Source: an uncultured Bacteroidales bacterium | GTDB lineage: Bacteria > Bacteroidota > Bacteroidia > Bacteroidales > Bacteroidaceae | Direction: 5' to 3' | DNA length: 64,000 nt | Assembly: GCA_902802265.1 (NCBI GenBank) | Contig: CADCLN010000001.1 | Coordinates: 124,001-188,000 of the forward strand | The notes under the pieces: generated by a model | Databases searched by the model: none | Told to the model about the DNA's origin: nothing | What the model saw: only the letters and a program-made list of their open reading frames with translations | Shown: positions 58,271 through 64,000 of the stretch, in pieces | How the letters are laid out: each line of letters opens with the position of its first letter | How positions within the stretch are numbered: position 1 is the stretch's first letter | Made by a program: the position numbers and the translations under genes

Positions 58271-58948
58271 ATGGAAGGATTCGATTTTAAGGTAGCGCTG
58301 TTCGATCTGGACGGCGTGGTACTGGACACGGAAAGCCAGTATTCGGAGTTCTACGGAGCGATAGGCAGGGAGTTTCACCCTGAAACACCCGATTTTGCCC
58401 AACGCATCAAGGGTATGACGCTGGAGCAGATTTATGGTGCGTGGTTTGATGGACAGCCCGACGTGCAGGCTGAAATTACGCGCCGGCTGAATGTGTTTGA
58501 AGCCAACATGAAGTATAATTACATCGAAGGTTTTCCCACATTCATCCAGGAACTGCGCGCGGCGGGCATCAAGACGGCTATCGTCACAGCCAGCAACGAC
58601 GAGAAGATGCAGAGCGTGTATCGGGCGCATCCTGAGTTGCTGTCGCTCTTTGACCGCATCCTCACGGCAAAGGATTATGCTGCCAGCAAACCTGCTCCCG
58701 ACTGCTATCTGCGGGCGGCTGAACTGTTCGGCGCAGACCCTTCGGCGTGCGTGGTGTTTGAAGACAGCATCAATGGGCTGAAGGCTGGACGTGCGGCGGG
58801 GGCTTTCGTTGTGGGGCTGACTACCACGAATCCAGAAGAAAAAGTGGCACCGTTGGCAGACATCACCATGGCTGACTTCACGGGGGCTAACCACAGATTA
58901 CACAGATTTTTCAACTACGAATTTGACGAATTAAACGAATTTTTTTAA
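58271..58948 (+). CDS. HAD-superfamily phosphatase, beta-phosphoglucomutase-like
   Basis: 225 residues from the ATG at 58271 (a GTG at 58268 directly precedes it). Motif I is FDLDGVVLDTES with both Asp, motif II is TAIVTAS, the Lys of motif III is in SKPAPDCYLRAA, and motif IV is VVFEDSINGLKAG. A helical cap occupies residues 20-85. The subfamily (IA, third-motif EDS) includes beta-phosphoglucomutases and sugar-phosphate phosphatases. The last 19 residues (NHRLHRFFNYEFDELNEFF) are encoded by a repeat element (58889-58945), and its TAA stop overlaps the next repeat copy, so the native C-terminus has been replaced. Confidence 0.88.
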   Translation: MEGFDFKVALFDLDGVVLDTESQYSEFYGAIGREFHPETPDFAQRIKGMTLEQIYGAWFDGQPDVQAEITRRLNVFEANMKYNYIEGFPTFIQELRAAGIKTAIVTASNDEKMQSVYRAHPELLSLFDRILTAKDYAASKPAPDCYLRAAELFGADPSACVVFEDSINGLKAGRAAGAFVVGLTTTNPEEKVAPLADITMADFTGANHRLHRFFNYEFDELNEFF

Positions 58949-59235
58949 CCACAGATTACGCAGATTGCTCGAAACCCTCGAAATAGACGACACAAAAATC
59001 AAGCCGACGTTGCCCCTGCGGGGAGGCTTAGATTTTGGGGAGTATGTAAGAGGCTCGACGAAGTCATTTTTTTAACAACGGATTGAACGGATTTGGGGGG
59101 ACTACGAATTTGACGAATTTGGCGAATTTTTAGCTCGACGAAGTCAATTGGACGAACTTTAATCCGTTTAATTTGTTTAATCGTTCCGCAGGAACTTGTT
59201 GATAAAAAACATGAAAAATCCATGTAATCTGTGGT
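58890..59235. mobile_element. MITE-like element with ACCACAGATT terminal inverted repeats (346 bp)
   Basis: The left end (58890-58912) and right end (59213-59235) are inverted copies matching at 21 of 23 positions, starting ACCACAGATTACA on one side and ending TGTAATCTGTGGT on the other. Internal direct repeats include ACTACGAATTTGACGAATT (58913 and 59101 regions) and CTCGACGAAGTC (59054 and 59143 regions). No reading frame is convincing. It overlaps the last codons of the HAD gene and ends 18 nt before the GH2 start codon. Related to the 111-bp element at 34709-34819. Confidence 0.75.
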
Positions 59236-59253
59236 AAAATAGTAAATAAAATT

Positions 59254-61341
59254 ATGAAAACTCGGAAATTCCTAATCGGCATTACGCTGTTGGCCTTGCA
59301 CACAGCGGTTCAGGCACAAAGTCAGCAACTCTTCGACTTCGGCTGGCAATTCACTCCCATGGCTGACGGCAAGGCGTCGAACAGCGTGTTGGTTGATTTG
59401 CCCCACGACTGGGACATCTACACGGCTCCAGACCCTGAGACGGGGGCTACGGGCACGGGTGGTGGATGGTTCCCAGGAGGAAAGGGTGAGTACCGAAAGA
59501 CGTTCAAGACACCCGACAGCGAGGTGGTGAAACTCCATTTCGAGGGTGTCTATCAGAAGGCGGAGGTCTTCATCAACGGAAAGAAGGCTGGACAGCATGC
59601 TTATGGCTACACACCTTTCACCGTGGATATTACTTCTTATTTATATAAGGGGAAGAAGCAGGAGAACGAAGTGCTTGTCAAGGTGGACAATAGCACACAA
59701 CCCAACTGCCGCTGGTATAGTGGTTCGGGCATTTATCGTCATGTGTGGCTGCAAACCATGCCGCTGTTGCACATTGCCGAAAACGGCGTATTCATCACAA
59801 CTCGTGAGGTTTCTGCAGACAGGGCAACGATGATGGTGGACGTAACGGTGGTGAATGAGTCGGACCGTGATAGGGATGCGATGGTGGTCATCGGCAGCGG
59901 ACAGATGATGGTTCATGTACCTGCCAAACAAACAAAAAGCATCACAATGTCTTTCTTTGTGAAGAATCCTCAACTGTGGTCACCCGACAGTCCTCGTCTG
60001 TATGATGCCAAGGTGGAGCTGAGGGAAGCAGGAAGCCTCATTGACCAACACAACGTGAATTATGGCATCCGCACTTTTTCTTACGATGCCGAACAGGGGT
60101 TTGTACTCAACGGCAAACCGATATTGATTAACGGTGCCTGTGTTCACCACGACGACGGTGTGCTGGGTGCCATGGCTTTCGATGCTGCTGAAATCAGGAA
60201 GGTACGACTGATGAAGCAGGCTGGTTTCAATCTGATTCGCACATCGCACAATCCCGCAACCCGTGCTTTCATGGATGCTTGTGACTCCATCGGTATGCTG
60301 GTCATTGACGAAGCTTTCGACGGATGGCGTACAGCAAAGAATCCATACGACTATGCTACCGTTATCGACTCCTGTTATCGTGAAGATATTCATGCCCTTG
60401 TTCTGCGTGACCGCAACCATCCCTGCGTCGTCAGCTGGAGCATTGGCAACGAAGTTATGGAGCGCAAGGACATCGGTGTAGTCACAACGGCACGACGGTT
60501 GAAACGAGCCATTCTGGAATGTGATTCTACCCGTCCGGTGACAGAAGCCCTCTGTGCATGGGACAGCGATTGGGAAATCTACGACCCCCATGCCGAAGTG
60601 CTTGACATCGTGGGCTACAACTACATGATACATAAGCACAAGACGGACCATCAGCGTGATCCGAAGCGAGTAATGTGGCAAACAGAGAGTTATCCTCGGG
60701 ATGCGTTCCAAAACTGGGCTAACACGACGGACTATCCCTACATTATCGGCGACATAGTGTGGACTGGGCTTGACTACTTGGGTGAATCTGGCATTGGTCG
60801 CTATTATTACAGGGGAGAGCGCGAAGGTGAACATTATGTGGGCGGCGGTCAGCCTGAGTGGCATGGTGCTTACTGCGGCGATGTGGATATTACAGGCTGG
60901 CGCAAACCCATTAGCCACTATCGTGAAATGTTGTGGAAGGATGGTCACGACCTCTATATGGCTGTGAAGGAACCCAATGGTTATCATGGAGAAATCAGGG
61001 AAACGGCCTGGAGCGTATGGCCGACGTGGGAGTCTTGGAACTGGGAAGGCTGGGAAGGAAAGCCAGTAGAAGTGGAAATCTACACGAAAGCACCTGAAGT
61101 AAGCCTTTACCTGAACGACAAACTCGTTGGCAGACAGAAGGTCAACCGCGAGACGAAGTACAAAGCTGTGTTCTCTGTTCCTTACGAAGCGGGAACACTA
61201 CGGGCCGAAGCCGAAGGAAACAGCGTAACCCTGAGCACGGCTGCCCAGCCTGCACGTTTGCGGCTGACAGCGGACAAATCTTTGCTGAGGGCCGACGGTC
61301 AAGACCTTTCGTTCATCACGATTGAAGTGGTGGATAGTTAA
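59254..61341 (+). CDS. Secreted GH2 beta-galactosidase, C-terminus cut by an in-frame stop
   Basis: 695 residues. Signal peptide MKTRKFLIGITLLALHTAVQAQ. The GH2 sugar-binding domain (DLPHDWDIY, FEGVYQKAEVFINGKKAG, TPFTVDITSYL) and Ig-like domain precede the TIM barrel. The acid/base is E400 in SWSIGNEVME and the nucleophile E478 in MWQTESYPR. A DUF4982-like domain and the start of an Ig/DUF5627-type domain follow. The frame stops at a TAA (61339-61341) after SFITIEVVDS but continues open and homologous for another 100 codons (to 61644). The catalytic part is complete, so a shortened enzyme could still be active. It starts just after a MITE-like element. Confidence 0.85.
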   Translation: MKTRKFLIGITLLALHTAVQAQSQQLFDFGWQFTPMADGKASNSVLVDLPHDWDIYTAPDPETGATGTGGGWFPGGKGEYRKTFKTPDSEVVKLHFEGVYQKAEVFINGKKAGQHAYGYTPFTVDITSYLYKGKKQENEVLVKVDNSTQPNCRWYSGSGIYRHVWLQTMPLLHIAENGVFITTREVSADRATMMVDVTVVNESDRDRDAMVVIGSGQMMVHVPAKQTKSITMSFFVKNPQLWSPDSPRLYDAKVELREAGSLIDQHNVNYGIRTFSYDAEQGFVLNGKPILINGACVHHDDGVLGAMAFDAAEIRKVRLMKQAGFNLIRTSHNPATRAFMDACDSIGMLVIDEAFDGWRTAKNPYDYATVIDSCYREDIHALVLRDRNHPCVVSWSIGNEVMERKDIGVVTTARRLKRAILECDSTRPVTEALCAWDSDWEIYDPHAEVLDIVGYNYMIHKHKTDHQRDPKRVMWQTESYPRDAFQNWANTTDYPYIIGDIVWTGLDYLGESGIGRYYYRGEREGEHYVGGGQPEWHGAYCGDVDITGWRKPISHYREMLWKDGHDLYMAVKEPNGYHGEIRETAWSVWPTWESWNWEGWEGKPVEVEIYTKAPEVSLYLNDKLVGRQKVNRETKYKAVFSVPYEAGTLRAEAEGNSVTLSTAAQPARLRLTADKSLLRADGQDLSFITIEVVDS

Positions 61342-61644
61342 GGCCGAGTCTGTCCTGAAGCATCCATCCCCTTCGAAGTGAAGGTCAGCGGACAGGGACA
61401 ACTGATGGCTGCTGCCAGTGCCGACTTGAAGGATAGCGAACCTTCTACTTCGTCGCGAGTTACAACCTGGAAGGGGCGTGCGCTGATTGTTGTGCGCAGT
61501 TCACAGAAAAAGGGTAAGCTACATGTCAATGTCCTGCCCGTCGTGCCTGGAGTGGACTTCACACGCACAACCATCCATATACCGATGCAAGCCGGCGTGA
61601 AGAGCATCCTGCCTGCATCTCAGATTGATATTTCTGTCAGGTAA
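61342..61644 (+). pseudogene. Detached C-terminal tail of the GH2 gene
   Basis: In the same frame as the GH2 gene, straight after its TAA: GRVCPEASIPFEVKVSGQGQ, then LMAAASADLKDSEPS and RALIVVRSSQKKGKL, ending SQIDISVR and TAA at 61642-61644. This is the normal end of GH2 enzymes of this layout. One base change (for example AAA to TAA) explains the split. No ribosome start is evident for separate expression. Confidence 0.85.
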
Positions 61645-61648
61645 GAGG

Positions 61649-64000
61649 CTATAGGCCCAAAATCACACCTTCCTTTTTTATACCATCCATCTTGATGGTG
61701 AGAGGTTGAGAGAAGCGGACATGGCGCACATGTTCGCTTTCTTCAACGGCTGGCATGGCACCCAACAGGGCTTGCTTGTAGATGCCGTCGCCGAGGAAGT
61801 CGTTGACGGTGAAGTAACCCACACCAAAGCTGGTGAGGTTCTGGAAGAAGTGCGTACCCTGGCTGGGTTCGACATGGAAACTTTGCAATCCGGCTTCCAC
61901 AATGACTTTGGCTGCAGAAATATGAGGCCACTTCACAGGAATGCCCAACCAGGGGTCGCTGCTGCCCCAACGCCCTGGACCGACCAACACATAGTGGTCG
62001 CCACGCTGCAGGAAACCTCGGTTGATATGCTCCACTTCGTCGGCAATCAGTTGGTTGTTGGCCGCCGAGAAGTTTTCTGTCTTAATATAAACAATGTCCT
62101 GCACATCAGTAATGATACCATGCCCGATGGCATTGTGGCTGCGAATCAGGCAGTCTTCATCAGGAATGAGTCGGATGTCTTCATCAAGCTGAAGCGTATT
62201 GTCCACCATCGGACGAATCTGCAACAGATAAAGTTCACCACGCTTGTCGGGATGCAAATCCACCGCCAGTTCTATTTCGACAGGACGCGCCATTTCCTCT
62301 TGTCCATAACGCAACACTTTCTGCAAAAGTTCTGACAAGGGAATGACACCATGCTGCAAAACTCCTGCAAAACTGATGATTTTTCGGTTTTTACCCTCAT
62401 AGAATCCGTCGTAGATGCACTGATCATAGGGGTCAAAAGTGGAGACAATCCACTGCAACGAACCGTCGTTTTCAGCATCTCGCACCGTAACCGTCTTGAG
62501 ATTAAAAGCATCGTTGACTTGGAACTGGACATTCGAAGTGTTCAAAGGTTCCAATGCATAAAACTTCGTCTGAGTTTCACGCAGAGCAATCTCCATTTCA
62601 CTCATTTGCAGAATCTTGTCGGGATGAGCAGGACAAACGCGGAGGGAAAGACCGCCGTCAACAATGTATTTGCCCAGTCCAAGAGCCAGCTGAACCACGC
62701 CGTCTTCTGCCTTTTCGTCACCAATGGGATAGTAGTTAATGCTGCGGGCCACACCCGAAATGGCAGGATAAAAGCCGCTGGGATAGTCTTGACCAACCAC
62801 TTCCTGCAAGATAATCGCCATCTTCTCTTGGTCAATCACATTGGAAGTCGCAACCATATAGTCCTTCGAAGCACGGTAGAAGACAGAGGCGTAAACACTC
62901 TTAATGGCATTCGACAACATTTCAAGCCGCACATATTTATCCTCGACAAAAGGAATCATGTACGTGGAATAAATACCGGCAAAAGGCTGATAGTGACTGT
63001 CTTCAAGCAACGACGAAGAACGGATGGCCAACGGGGCATGAACCACATCGCTGAAGGACATGAGGTCGTCAGCCAGATTCTCCGGCAAACGAGCATGAAG
63101 GAAATACTGCAAAATTTCCTCATCAGGCATATCACTCAATGCCACTTCATACAGACCATTGTTTTCCATAAACTGGTCGAAAATATCCGTACAAAGCACC
63201 ACCGTCTTGGGAATCATCACATGAACATTGGGATAATCGTTCAAATCTGTACGCCGCTTGATGATGTTGTCAAGAAAAGCCAAGCCACGTCCCTTGCCCC
63301 CCAACGAACCTTCTCCGATGCGGGCAAACTGACTGTAAGCATCGTAGCGGTCACGGTGGAAGATGGCTACCACACCTTGGTTTTTCATGCGGCGATAAGT
63401 GACGATAGCGTCAAAAATGTACTGACGGTGACGGTCCACATCGCTCAACTTGTCCCATGTTATCTTCTTCAGAAACTCCGAAATGGGGAAAAGTGCACGG
63501 CTACTGAGCCAACGGCTTACGTTGTTACGCATCAGATGGTATTGCAAAGACTCCGCAGGAATCTTGAAGATGTTTTCGTGCAATTCCCTCAGATTGTGCA
63601 CTCTAATCAGTTCACGCATAGAATTGGGGTCACGAAAGACAAAGTCGCCAAAACCGAAATGCTTCGTCAGCACCTTTTTCAAGTCGTGGTCTATCTTCTT
63701 CGAATTTTTGTCAATAAAAGCAGCACGACACTTGTCAGCATACTCCTTACGCCCTGTTTCGTTGCTGTTCAGCACCAGCGGCACGTATTGATCCACATTG
63801 CGGATGGCTTGCAACAATTTGTAGCCAGCCAATTCATCCTTCTCCGTATCCCCATCATGGATGGGGTAACGGCAATCGCTGATGACACCCAGCACATTGT
63901 CGCTGTAGCGGCTATAAAGTTCCCAAGCCTCATCGTAGTTTCGAGCCAACACAATCTTTGGACGACCACGCATTCGCAGCATTTCCAACTGAGAGTTCAA
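61649..64000 (-). CDS. PEP synthase/pyruvate phosphate dikinase-like protein (5' end outside the window)
   Basis: 783 residues visible, open to the window edge, so the N-terminus is missing. Residues about 15-130 resemble a receiver-like alpha/beta domain (VLGVISDCRYPIHDGDTEKDEL, YVPLVLNSNETGRKEYAD). The PEP/pyruvate-binding (ATP-grasp) domain follows from about 225 (IGEGSLGGKGRGLAFLDNII, APLAIRSSSLLEDSHYQPFAGIYSTY). The last part repeats an ATP-grasp element (ELYLLQIRPMVD) and ends with a distinct C-terminal domain (YVLVGPGRWGSSDPWLGIPV). No phosphohistidine or PEP-synthase C-terminal TIM barrel is visible, so it is probably not a true PEP synthase. Bacteroidota have proteins of this layout, about 990 residues, annotated as phosphoenolpyruvate synthase. 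Confidence 0.82.
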   Translation of the reverse strand: MNSQLEMLRMRGRPKIVLARNYDEAWELYSRYSDNVLGVISDCRYPIHDGDTEKDELAGYKLLQAIRNVDQYVPLVLNSNETGRKEYADKCRAAFIDKNSKKIDHDLKKVLTKHFGFGDFVFRDPNSMRELIRVHNLRELHENIFKIPAESLQYHLMRNNVSRWLSSRALFPISEFLKKITWDKLSDVDRHRQYIFDAIVTYRRMKNQGVVAIFHRDRYDAYSQFARIGEGSLGGKGRGLAFLDNIIKRRTDLNDYPNVHVMIPKTVVLCTDIFDQFMENNGLYEVALSDMPDEEILQYFLHARLPENLADDLMSFSDVVHAPLAIRSSSLLEDSHYQPFAGIYSTYMIPFVEDKYVRLEMLSNAIKSVYASVFYRASKDYMVATSNVIDQEKMAIILQEVVGQDYPSGFYPAISGVARSINYYPIGDEKAEDGVVQLALGLGKYIVDGGLSLRVCPAHPDKILQMSEMEIALRETQTKFYALEPLNTSNVQFQVNDAFNLKTVTVRDAENDGSLQWIVSTFDPYDQCIYDGFYEGKNRKIISFAGVLQHGVIPLSELLQKVLRYGQEEMARPVEIELAVDLHPDKRGELYLLQIRPMVDNTLQLDEDIRLIPDEDCLIRSHNAIGHGIITDVQDIVYIKTENFSAANNQLIADEVEHINRGFLQRGDHYVLVGPGRWGSSDPWLGIPVKWPHISAAKVIVEAGLQSFHVEPSQGTHFFQNLTSFGVGYFTVNDFLGDGIYKQALLGAMPAVEESEHVRHVRFSQPLTIKMDGIKKEGVILGL

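Overview
The window is a typical chromosomal stretch of a Bacteroidales bacterium, most likely Prevotella or a close relative. Three lines of evidence support this. Many genes are preceded by the Bacteroidota housekeeping promoter (a -7 box TAnnTTTG, often with TTTG about 20 nt upstream). Lineage markers are present: an RprXY-like two-component pair, a paralogous EF-G2 with an altered G domain, and a Reg_prop/Y_Y_Y AraC-type regulator. The gene stock is dominated by enzymes for plant cell-wall polysaccharides. No tRNA, rRNA, integrase or transposase gene was recognised.

Layout. 1-7.5 kb: the start of a probable GH53 endo-galactanase gene (cut by the window edge), mdh, an outer-membrane protein, an aminopeptidase P, a gamma-carbonic-anhydrase-like protein, an SGNH esterase, the rpsF-rpsR-rplI operon and a 57-residue membrane protein. 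7.5-14 kb: the RprXY-like pair, EF-G2, hemW and a tiny lipoprotein. 14-22.5 kb: a secreted GH35-like enzyme, then a type I restriction-modification operon (hsdM-hsdS-hsdR) behind a long, highly structured leader RNA. 22.5-28.3 kb: an ECF sigma factor and prfC-sua5-clc-fmt, the last three overlapping or abutting. 28.4-34.7 kb: a GH35 beta-galactosidase, xylB-xylA and nth. 34.8-45.5 kb: a rhamnogalacturonan lyase (PL11)-GH2 operon divergent from a membrane one-component AraC regulator. 45.5-53.2 kb: a candidate small RNA and a five-gene operon GH51-rhaB-isomerase-MFS-rhaD for L-rhamnose and arabinose from pectin. 53.2-64 kb: a small membrane protein, a decayed FISUMP gene, a MATE exporter whose promoter predicts a leaderless mRNA, a TfoX-like protein, a small cassette (decayed WYL regulator, 103-residue protein, GIY-YIG nuclease), a HAD phosphatase, a GH2 gene cut by an in-frame stop, and a PEP/pyruvate-binding-domain protein cut by the right edge.

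How it works together: PL11, GH53-like, GH35, GH2 and GH51 enzymes would take apart rhamnogalacturonan I and its galactan and arabinan side chains. The rha operon would import and degrade L-rhamnose, and xylAB handles xylose. No SusCD pair is present, so this is a set of loose catabolic operons rather than a canonical PUL.

The most unusual material lies between genes. There is a family of intergenic repeats with an exact 22-bp period: two palindromic tandem arrays, one faint array and four dispersed 72-bp copies. MITE-like elements with ACCACAGATT ends are present, one of which supplies the C-terminus and stop of a coding gene. CCCCCTCTAG elements sit next to start codons. Two structured RNA candidates lack an obvious family: the hsdM leader (16123-16450) and a minus-strand unit at 45533-45826. 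All calls come from reading the sequence; no database search or folding program was run.
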